From assembly GCA_017409345.1 (NCBI GenBank), contig JAFQSX010000021.1, positions 1 through 33,973 of the forward strand: 33,973 bases of DNA, in the 5' to 3' direction. Position numbers and translations under genes: made by a program. How positions within the stretch are numbered: position 1 is the first letter of the stretch; the number at the start of each line of letters is the position of its first letter. This DNA is from Muribaculaceae bacterium (GTDB lineage: Bacteria > Bacteroidota > Bacteroidia > Bacteroidales > Muribaculaceae). The notes below the pieces were generated by a model that saw only the letters and a program-made list of their open reading frames with translations, did not search any database and was not told where the DNA came from. Positions 27,386 through 33,973 of the stretch are shown one piece after another.

Positions 27386-28120
27386 ATGACCTCTTTTTCT
27401 CAAATATGGAGCGATTTTGTTTCTTTGATTAGTGTCAAAGAGGTTACGATGCTATCTGCGATTTTTAAGTTATGCTTTAGCCTGCTATTGGGTAGTATAG
27501 TAGGACTTGAGCGTAAAAGAAAAGGGCAGTCGGCAGGGATTCGCACGTTTGCACTCATTTCAATGGGTGCAACTCTTGCAATGCTCATATCAATATATGT
27601 GCCACAAGTATATTTGGGTCTGAAAAATGGTGATCCCGGACGAATTGCAGCACAAGTAGTGTCGGGGATAGGTTTCCTTGGTGCCGGTGCCATAATTCAG
27701 ATGAAAGGATCGGTAAAAGGTTTGACAACTGCTGCTGGTATATGGATGGTCGCGGCTATTGGCTTGGCTGTTGGGGTGGGCTTATATACTTTGTCAATAG
27801 TCGCAACAGCCTTGATTCTATTTATTCTTGTGCCTCTTGAACGATTTGAACATCGCATAGGGATGGGCTCAGAATCGCGCATCATTCGCATAAAAGTGGG
27901 CTGTGTTGTGGAGGATATTGATTGCTATCGAAAAATTTTTAAACAACATAAAGTTCATTTGAATAACGTGTTTGTTGAATATGATTATGCCGAAGATATA
28001 ACTCGCATTAACTTTGTCGTTTTGATGAAAGAGAACACCGACAATGTATCGTTGTTTTCCGACTTGCGTAAATTATTTCCTACACAGTCTATCTCTTTGG
28101 CCAATCAAGTGAATCTATAA
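27386..28120 (+). CDS. mgtC-like: MgtC/SapB family membrane protein
   Basis: This 244-residue protein has about four to five transmembrane helices with the family motifs LLGSIVGLERKRKGQSAGIRT (signature near residues 34-54), RIAAQVVSGIGFLGAGAII and GLTTAAGIWMVAAIGLAVG. A C-terminal cytosolic ACT-like domain (about 165-244) follows. Relatives help bacteria cope with low magnesium or acid, partly by modulating the F-type ATPase rather than by transport. It is the second gene of three; the antiporter starts 14 bases after its stop. Confidence 0.9.
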   Translation: MTSFSQIWSDFVSLISVKEVTMLSAIFKLCFSLLLGSIVGLERKRKGQSAGIRTFALISMGATLAMLISIYVPQVYLGLKNGDPGRIAAQVVSGIGFLGAGAIIQMKGSVKGLTTAAGIWMVAAIGLAVGVGLYTLSIVATALILFILVPLERFEHRIGMGSESRIIRIKVGCVVEDIDCYRKIFKQHKVHLNNVFVEYDYAEDITRINFVVLMKENTDNVSLFSDLRKLFPTQSISLANQVNL

Positions 28121-28134
28121 AGATATTATTTAAA

Positions 28135-30342
28135 ATGATTACATCTCTTATTACTGACCTTGCGTTTATTCTCATACTTGGCGCAATAGTTACGATTTTG
28201 TTTAAATGGATTAAACAACCGGTTGTGCTTGGGTATATTGTTGCCGGGTTCTTGGCGAGTCCTAATTTTGAGTATCTCCCATCGGTAAATACTGCCGAAA
28301 ATATAGAATTTTGGGCTCAAATTGGTATTGTGGTATTACTCTTCTCTCTTGGGCTTGAGTTTAGTTTTAAGAAACTAATGAATGTCGGAGGCTCGGCGGT
28401 AGTTACTGCGCTGATTATTGTTATAGGGATGATGACGGGGGGATTTGTGATAGGTCATTTACTTGGATTCTCCAATATAAATAGTTTATTCCTTGGGGGT
28501 ATGTTGTCAATGTCCTCTACCACTATTATAATTAAGGCATTTACCGATATGAATCTACGACACAAGAAATTTGCGTCAATGGTATTTGCTGTGCTCATTG
28601 TTGAGGACCTTTTTGCTGTGTTGATGATGGTGATACTATCCTCTATTGCTGTAAATAGTAGTGTAGAAGGGGGCGAAATGCTATATAGTGTAGGTAAATT
28701 AGCATTCTTCCTTATAATATGGTTCTTGGTTGGAGTATTTGTATTGCCATCGGCGTTTAATGCGACTCGTAGATTCTTAAATAGCGAAACATTGCTTGTG
28801 GTTGCAATGGGATTGTGTTTAGGAATGGCTGTGTTCTCAGTATATTGTGGCTTTTCACTTGCACTTGGCGCATTTGTTATGGGCTCAATCTTGGCGGGAA
28901 CAAGTTATGCCGAGCGCATTGAGCATGTCGTTGCTCCGGTAAAAGACCTTTTTGGTGCAGTGTTTTTTATCTCGGTGGGGATGATGGTACAGCCACAAGT
29001 GATTCTTGATTATTGGTCTCCTATCTTGATATTATCGGCTGTCGTAATTGTTGGGATGATTATCTTTGGCACATTTGGGATGTTGGTTACCGGACAAACT
29101 CTTAAAGTGGCAATGCAATCGGGATTTTCATTAACTCAGATTGGGGAATTCGCGTTTATTATCGCGTCGTTAGGTATGTCGCTTGGTGTGCTTGATGAAA
29201 CGATTTATCCTATTGTGGTTGCGGTGTCGGTAATTACTACATTCACCACTCCTTATTTTATCAAAATGGCAGAGCCTGCTTACAATATTGTAGAGAAGAT
29301 TTTACCCAAGAGACTCCATTTTCTCATCAATAGATACACTACGCAAGCATCTGCCGAAAGTGAAAATAACTCATTGTGGGCTTCTTTGTTGCGTCGTTAT
29401 CTATGGAGAGTGTTATTGTATTCAATAGTATTGATTGCTATTATTGTTGTGTCACAACAATTTTTGCAACCATGGCTCAAAGATATTATGCCATCATGGC
29501 ATCGTTTTGCAAGTAGTGTGATTACTCTATCGGCAATGGCTCCATTCTTGTTAGCATTGTCGGTCCCTGTCTCAAAAAAAATAGAACGCCAACGACTCAA
29601 ACAATCACATGCTCATTTTGATGTCCCTCTTATTGTAATGTCGCTTTTCCGTTTGATTATTGCATCTGTATTTATTGTATATCTTTTGTCCGATATATAT
29701 AGTTTTGCAATAGGTGTATGTTTTGGATTGGCTATATTTGTGTTGTTCGTCGTTGTTTTGTCAAAACGTGTGAGTTCGCGTCTTGCTAATATTGAATCTA
29801 AATTCCTTGACAATCTCAATGAACGAGAATTGCGTCGTAGTGGAAAAAATAACAATCTTGTGAGTGACCTTCACCTTGCATATATGGAAGTGGGACATAA
29901 TTGTGATTTTGTTGGAGAACGCCTCATTGATTCTAATATTCGAAAGCGTTTTGGAGTGAATATTGTGAGCATTCAACGAGGTAATACATCAATATTAATA
30001 CCCAAGGGGGATACTCGTATTTTCCCTGGAGATGTGCTTGGTGTGATAGGCAATGATGATCAGATTCAACAATTACTTCCGGTAGTTGAAGCACGTGAAG
30101 AAGAAACCTCTTCGGCAGTTAATGCTAATGACTTTAAACTCACCAATGTGTTATTGAGTGAAAATTCTCCTTTGCTTGGGCACACGTCGGCTTCAGCAAG
30201 TATTCGAAATAAGTATATGGCGCTTGTTGTGGCAATACAGCGAGAAAATGATTATCTAAAGCCTAATGGAGAAGTGGAATTTAAACCGGGTGATATTGTG
30301 TGGCTTGTTGGTGATGCAAAAGTGCTTGCACAATTAAGATGA
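28135..30342 (+). CDS. CPA2-type cation/proton antiporter with two RCK_C domains (KefB-like)
   Basis: This 735-residue membrane protein has a Na/H-exchanger domain (about 1-400, about 12 helices, including LGLEFSFKKL and LIVEDLFAVLMM). An extra hydrophobic block with three or four helices (about 425-560) follows, then two TrkA_C/RCK_C domains at about 590-660 (GDVLGVIGNDDQIQQLL) and 665-735 (GDIVWLVGDAKVLAQL). The nucleotide-binding RCK_N domain with its GxGxxG motif, present in KefB and KefC, is absent. Potassium or sodium exchange for protons is the likely function; the ion is uncertain. It is the last gene of the operon and is followed by a shared terminator. Confidence 0.92.
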   Translation: MITSLITDLAFILILGAIVTILFKWIKQPVVLGYIVAGFLASPNFEYLPSVNTAENIEFWAQIGIVVLLFSLGLEFSFKKLMNVGGSAVVTALIIVIGMMTGGFVIGHLLGFSNINSLFLGGMLSMSSTTIIIKAFTDMNLRHKKFASMVFAVLIVEDLFAVLMMVILSSIAVNSSVEGGEMLYSVGKLAFFLIIWFLVGVFVLPSAFNATRRFLNSETLLVVAMGLCLGMAVFSVYCGFSLALGAFVMGSILAGTSYAERIEHVVAPVKDLFGAVFFISVGMMVQPQVILDYWSPILILSAVVIVGMIIFGTFGMLVTGQTLKVAMQSGFSLTQIGEFAFIIASLGMSLGVLDETIYPIVVAVSVITTFTTPYFIKMAEPAYNIVEKILPKRLHFLINRYTTQASAESENNSLWASLLRRYLWRVLLYSIVLIAIIVVSQQFLQPWLKDIMPSWHRFASSVITLSAMAPFLLALSVPVSKKIERQRLKQSHAHFDVPLIVMSLFRLIIASVFIVYLLSDIYSFAIGVCFGLAIFVLFVVVLSKRVSSRLANIESKFLDNLNERELRRSGKNNNLVSDLHLAYMEVGHNCDFVGERLIDSNIRKRFGVNIVSIQRGNTSILIPKGDTRIFPGDVLGVIGNDDQIQQLLPVVEAREEETSSAVNANDFKLTNVLLSENSPLLGHTSASASIRNKYMALVVAIQRENDYLKPNGEVEFKPGDIVWLVGDAKVLAQLR

Positions 30343-30380
30343 TGTTCTTGTTTAACAATCCTTGATTAGTTCTATAAATG

Positions 30381-30413
30381 AAAAAATAAGCACCCTCATG
30401 GGTGCTTATTTTT
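30381..30413. terminator. bidirectional terminator between antiporter and CotH genes
   Basis: AAATAAGCACCC (30384-30395) and GGGTGCTTATTT (30400-30411) form a perfect 12-pair stem with loop TCAT. T residues follow on the plus strand, and six T residues follow on the minus strand (the A run at 30381-30386). It serves both convergent genes. Confidence 0.93.
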
Positions 30414-30439
30414 ATGAGTATTCGATTTAAATAGGAAAA

Positions 30440-31798
30440 TTACTTTTTGAGATAGATTTTTTCGGCTTTATCTCCTTGCACTTTAATGAAGATGCCATTT
30501 GAAGGATTTGCTATTTTTGTGCCTAGGAGATTGTAGTATTCAGTAGGAACATTTCCATTTATCTCAATGTTTTCGACTCCTGTTCCACTCCATTGGTCGT
30601 TGAGCCATTTCACGCGTGCGTCGAGCAACGCTTTAAATTGAGTGGCATCGACCACTGGGTCGCTAGTGCCATAGGCCGGCCATCGTTGAGCATCACAAGC
30701 TGCAGCACTCTTGATAGATGTGATAAAACTATCGATGTATGCGCTTATTGTGGGATATTGATTGTTGTAGAAATTGGGCCATAGTTCTTTTACTTTGGCT
30801 TGGAATGCAGGGAATTTTGCAATTTCGGCAATCCAGATTTGAGGAGTTTTGGGTGAGTTTACATAGATGAATTGTTGGCCATTGCGCATAAATGCATCAC
30901 CAAAATCCCATACCGGACCGAAGTTCCAGTTTGAGGTCGTGCCACGATCTTTGTATAGATAAGTGCTACCATTAAATGCTTTGTAGTTATCCATCACTTC
31001 TTGCACGATATAGTAGCGAGCAATGGTGTCAAGGTCGATATATTGTTGCCAAGCAGTGGAATTTTTGTCGGTAGCATAGATCGCATCATCCATTCCGTTA
31101 AGTTGGCTCATGAGGTATTCGTTTTGTTGAGACGAAAGCGCTTCAGGATCTTTGTAGGTGAAGCGAGCGAGGCTACCATTACCTTCAGTGATGGTTACTT
31201 GCTCGGTGCTTACGGCATTATCTATTTCGAGCAACCAACCGCCGGTGATTAATGACGCATCTATAGCATTGTCATCTTGTTTTGTGATGGGTACACGGTC
31301 TTTGTCGATACGTACCGTCTCGGTCAAGAAATATAACCCCTTATAATCTCCATTGAGCACGAGTTCCACAGCGCGACGATCGGGTGTGTAGGCGAGATTC
31401 ATCAGTTGGCTCACTTTATACCCGGTAGTAGCACGAAGAAATGCATGTTGGTCATCGGCATAAGCCATTAATGCAAAGTTCTTACTCTTGCTCATGCCAA
31501 GGAGTTGTGTCCCTATGGTTAGTTTGAAACGATAAGGTTTTTTATCATAGTCGGTCCATGAGGCTTGACCACGACCACGTATTTTCATTGCAGTCTGACT
31601 TGTGGCAGAACCTAAAGATGCGTATCCCGAAGATTTGCCATCGATATAGAATGTTGCATTGATGTAATTTTCAGTTGAAGTAATTTCAGCATTGTTTTGA
31701 GTTGTGATATAAACCACAGGCAATGTCCCTGATGGCTCCACTGCCTTTACCGCAAAGGTTACAATAATAGCAACAAAAAGAAGTAGAATTTTTTTCAT
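30440..31798 (-). CDS. secreted CotH-family protein 1
   Basis: This 452-residue protein has a signal peptide (1-20) directly followed by the CotH domain. CotH proteins are atypical kinases, first known from Bacillus spore coat. Visible family segments are MKIRGRGQASW (71-81), SKSKNFALMAYADDQHAFLR (103-122), GLYFLTETVRIDKDR (154-168), EIDN (191-194) and PVWDFGDAF (295-303), the last recalling the metal-binding DFG of kinases. The C-terminus, YYNLLGTKIANPSNGIF plus a Lys-rich end, is a short surface-sorting or anchoring type of tail. The neighbour upstream on the same strand is a paralogue, about half identical by eye. No substrate is known; this organism type does not form spores. Confidence 0.88.
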   Translation of the reverse strand: MKKILLLFVAIIVTFAVKAVEPSGTLPVVYITTQNNAEITSTENYINATFYIDGKSSGYASLGSATSQTAMKIRGRGQASWTDYDKKPYRFKLTIGTQLLGMSKSKNFALMAYADDQHAFLRATTGYKVSQLMNLAYTPDRRAVELVLNGDYKGLYFLTETVRIDKDRVPITKQDDNAIDASLITGGWLLEIDNAVSTEQVTITEGNGSLARFTYKDPEALSSQQNEYLMSQLNGMDDAIYATDKNSTAWQQYIDLDTIARYYIVQEVMDNYKAFNGSTYLYKDRGTTSNWNFGPVWDFGDAFMRNGQQFIYVNSPKTPQIWIAEIAKFPAFQAKVKELWPNFYNNQYPTISAYIDSFITSIKSAAACDAQRWPAYGTSDPVVDATQFKALLDARVKWLNDQWSGTGVENIEINGNVPTEYYNLLGTKIANPSNGIFIKVQGDKAEKIYLKK

Positions 31799-31871
31799 GT
31801 ATTTAAGTGTTTTAGTTATTATTAGTTACATTATTAATGAGATGATAATGTGAACAATATCACAATATTGC

Positions 31872-31879
31872 CAAAGATA
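31872..31879 (-). promoter_or_regulatory. Bacteroidetes -7 box for CotH gene 1
   Basis: TATCTTTG on the minus strand, 74 bases before the ATG and just after the terminator of CotH gene 2. The two paralogues are thus separately transcribed. No clear -33 TTTG. Confidence 0.5.
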
Positions 31880-31896
31880 CAAAAAAATGATGTGAA

Positions 31897-31936
31897 AATA
31901 ATAGAGGGATATTGCATGTTTAGACAAAATCCCTCT
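31897..31936 (-). terminator. probable terminator of CotH gene 2
   Basis: AGAGGGAT (31903-31910) pairs with ATCCCTCT (31929-31936) around an 18-base loop. On the minus strand the stem is followed by ATTATTTTC. It lies 38 bases past the stop of the upstream CotH gene. Confidence 0.65.
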
Positions 31937-31973
31937 TTATTACGATAAATTATACCTTTTTATGCTTTTACAT

Positions 31974-33803
31974 CTATTTTACCAATATCTTTTTCACTAT
32001 GGAATTTGACTCGGTAGTTACTTTTACGATATATATACCGGTATTGCAATTTATTGAATGTTCATTGTCAAGATTGTTCTTTGTCACAATTACCTTGCCC
32101 GAAATGTCATTTACAATAATTGATGCAATAGGAGAGTAACTTGCTATTGTTATAACTCCATTTGCCGGAGAAGTAATAGAGATATTATTATTGGTTTCAA
32201 TGTTTTCAACTCCTACACCTTCGCCCCATTGGCCGACAAGCCATGCAACGCGATTGTCAAGACTTTTTACAAACTCATCTTTGGCCCATTCGATGTCGCC
32301 GTTGCCATATTGTGGCCAACGAGTGTAATTGCTTTGTGAGGCACTATATATTTGGTCAACAAATGAATCAATAAAGTCGTGCAACCCATCATAGTCATTG
32401 CCCTTAAATTGTTGCCACACTTCCACCACTTTTTGTTGAAATCGAGGATATTTGGCAATTTCGCCTATCCATGTTTGTCCGTATGGAGGGTATTGATAGA
32501 TGAAAAATCCATTGTTGCGACGATAAGAGTTTCCGAAGTCCCACACCGGGCCAAATATCCACTTCGTTTGTCCTTGGTCTTTGTGTAGGTAGCAACTGCC
32601 GTGAAACGATTCGGCATTGTCCATCACCTCTTGCACAATGTAGAAACGAGCCAATGAATCCATGTCGATATAATGTTCCCATGTTTCCGACGATTTGTCG
32701 GTTGAGTATATCGCGCTGTTTGTGGCAATCATTTGAGTGCGTAGGTAGCGTTCTTGTTGTGAAGATAGTATCTCTGGCGTTTTATAGGTAAATCGTATGA
32801 TTTCTCCATTACCTTCCGTAATTCTCACTTGCTCCGTTTCGTCATAATTGTCTATCTCCACAAGCCACCCACCGGTGATAGTAGTGGCGTCGGTGGCAGT
32901 GTCGGGTTGCTCCACGATATTGACACGATCTTTTGCCACACGAATGGTCTCGGTCAAGAAATACAATCCTATATATTTGCCATTCAACACCACTTCAATA
33001 GGTTGTTGAGCAGGAGTGTATTTCAATCCCAATCGGTGACTTAATTCAAACCCCACTGTGTTGCGCAGAAACGCCATTTGGTCATCGGCATGGGCTAATA
33101 GTGCAAAATGTTTGCTCTTGTTCATGCCAAGAGGTGCGGCTTTTTTGTCAAATTTCAATCGGTAGGGTTTCTTGTCAAAATCTCTCCACGTGTAATTTCC
33201 ACGCCCACGAATTTCAAGGGCAAACGCGCTATCGGGCGATGCGATTGACTCAATGCCATCGATACCCATATTATCAAGATAATAAGTACCATTGACATAA
33301 TCTTCGGTTGATGTAATATCCACGCCACCATCGGTGTTGATATACATCACCGGTAGCGTACCCGAATAACCTATGTCATTTGCATTTGGTGATTTCCAAT
33401 ATCCTTGAGCCCAATTATCACTTGAGAGTGGGGTATAGGTTCCACCCACCACAATAGTTTGATCGGTTGTTGCTGTACGATATTCATTATAGGTTTTGCT
33501 AATCTCTTCTTTTACGGTCGAGAATGTTTTATTAATCTTGCCATCGGCGAGGTGAGTATTGGCAAATGTATATCGATACATGTCGCTCACCTTCTCGGGA
33601 ATAGTGATGCTCCACAACCCATTTCCTTCATCGGTCATTGATATGATGTAAGTCTCGGCACGCGAATCGCTACCATAGACAAATTTCACTTGCGCATAAC
33701 CGGTCAATGAATTGTCAAAATAAAAAGTCCCTTTGGGAATAACCAATCCCCAAGAATTAAGAGATAAAAATAATGTAGTTATTAATAAGAAAAAATACTT
33801 CAT
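31974..33803 (-). CDS. secreted CotH-family protein 2 with N-terminal beta module
   Basis: This is a 609-residue protein from the ATG at 33803. The frame extends three codons further to a GTG at 33812, but the ATG gives the cleaner signal peptide (MKYFFLLITTLFLSLNSWG). Numbering below is from the GTG. A beta-rich N-terminal module (about 25-125; GTFYFDNSLTGYAQVKFV, then GNGLWSITIPEK) resembles the starch-binding CBM26 modules of the amylase in this window. The CotH domain spans about 150-535: EIRGRGNYTW, NKSKHFALLAHADDQMAFLR, GLYFLTETIRVAKDR, EIDN (319-322) and PVWDFGNSY (422-430). The last 70 residues form a beta tail ending in GIYIVKVTTESNSIVKKIL, like type IX secretion sorting domains. It has its own promoter and terminator. 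Confidence 0.88.
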   Translation of the reverse strand: MKYFFLLITTLFLSLNSWGLVIPKGTFYFDNSLTGYAQVKFVYGSDSRAETYIISMTDEGNGLWSITIPEKVSDMYRYTFANTHLADGKINKTFSTVKEEISKTYNEYRTATTDQTIVVGGTYTPLSSDNWAQGYWKSPNANDIGYSGTLPVMYINTDGGVDITSTEDYVNGTYYLDNMGIDGIESIASPDSAFALEIRGRGNYTWRDFDKKPYRLKFDKKAAPLGMNKSKHFALLAHADDQMAFLRNTVGFELSHRLGLKYTPAQQPIEVVLNGKYIGLYFLTETIRVAKDRVNIVEQPDTATDATTITGGWLVEIDNYDETEQVRITEGNGEIIRFTYKTPEILSSQQERYLRTQMIATNSAIYSTDKSSETWEHYIDMDSLARFYIVQEVMDNAESFHGSCYLHKDQGQTKWIFGPVWDFGNSYRRNNGFFIYQYPPYGQTWIGEIAKYPRFQQKVVEVWQQFKGNDYDGLHDFIDSFVDQIYSASQSNYTRWPQYGNGDIEWAKDEFVKSLDNRVAWLVGQWGEGVGVENIETNNNISITSPANGVITIASYSPIASIIVNDISGKVIVTKNNLDNEHSINCNTGIYIVKVTTESNSIVKKILVK

Positions 33804-33828
33804 ATAAAACACAAATCATTTTACATCA

Positions 33829-33836
33829 CAAAAATA
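33829..33836 (-). promoter_or_regulatory. Bacteroidetes -7 box for CotH gene 2
   Basis: TATTTTTG on the minus strand, 25 bases before the ATG at 33803. This fits the downstream ATG better than the GTG. No clear -33 TTTG. Confidence 0.5.
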
Positions 33837-33907
33837 GGAAGAACTCGCGAGAAAAAGGCAGGAAATTGGGAAATAATGCAATTCGTTGGTAGATTGTTTA
33901 ATACGCA

Positions 33908-33950
33908 ACGGGCTTCCGTGGTTGTAATGCGGTCCTGAAAGACCGTATAT
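33908..33950. other. paired small hairpins at the window edge
   Basis: ATGCGGTC (33927-33934) pairs with GACCGTAT (33941-33948) with one G-U pair and a 6-base loop. Just before it, CGG-GCTT-CCG (33909-33918) forms another short stem. There is no T run, so it could be a repeat element or the 3' end of a neighbouring unit outside the window. I cannot assign it. Confidence 0.35.
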
Positions 33951-33973
33951 AGATGAGTTAAGATGTAGATTTG

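Noticed and set aside
33804-33812. GTG start for CotH protein 2
   Set aside because: The ATG three codons later gives a typical signal peptide and fits the -7 box at 33829-33836 better.

Overview
The window looks like chromosomal DNA of a gut- or host-associated member of the Bacteroidales; I cannot fix the genus, but a Muribaculaceae/Barnesiellaceae-like relative is plausible. The evidence is: Bacteroidetes-type promoters (TAnnTTTG at -7, often the exact octamer TATCTTTG) in front of most transcription units; weak or absent Shine-Dalgarno sequences; a SusB-type GH97 alpha-glucosidase and a large modular secreted amylase; lipoproteins with relaxed lipoboxes; C-terminal tails resembling type IX secretion sorting signals; and an argR-GNAT-argG-argC arginine operon as in Bacteroides. 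I see no phage, plasmid, transposase, CRISPR, rRNA or tRNA signal.

Layout. 1-322: the tail of a reading frame resembling the start of an HRDC domain, running into a palindromic repeat, then a terminator. 323-3100 (minus): a GH97 alpha-glucosidase and a small lipoprotein with a chagasin-like pattern. 3586-7559 (plus): two secreted DUF3857/transglutaminase-like proteins, one with an intact Cys-His-Asp triad and one without. 7644-9170: gltX with its own promoter and terminator. 9340-12709: the arginine operon, closed by a terminator. 12837-15092: a secreted SH3-like protein, the GTPase/ATPase ychF and a small lipoprotein. 15312-19044: a four-gene run of a CMP-sialate-type cytidylyltransferase, a CBS plus sugar-1-phosphate nucleotidyltransferase, obgE and a YfiH-type laccase-domain protein. 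19045-19267: a convergent gap filled with palindromic repeats. 19268-21811 (minus): a lipoprotein beta-propeller and a secreted alpha/beta hydrolase. 21956-22126 (minus): a 56-residue 2[4Fe-4S] ferredoxin. 22379-26185 (minus): a 1268-residue GH13 amylase with three starch-binding modules. 26414-30342 (plus): a membrane coiled-coil protein, an MgtC-family protein and a CPA2 cation/proton antiporter. 30440-33812 (minus): two tandem secreted CotH-family proteins.

How it fits together. Most of the window is housekeeping (translation, arginine synthesis, ribosome-associated GTPases) mixed with envelope and secreted proteins. The GH97 enzyme and the amylase would together take starch to glucose, but neither sits beside susC/susD genes here. 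The less understood parts are the active/degenerate transglutaminase pair, the CotH pair (one with a starch-binding-like N-terminal module), the isolated pair of nucleotide-sugar enzymes, the unrecognised coiled-coil protein ahead of two ion-transport genes, and a palindromic repeat family whose two full copies keep their pairing while changing sequence. I found no convincing complete new system; these are leads.
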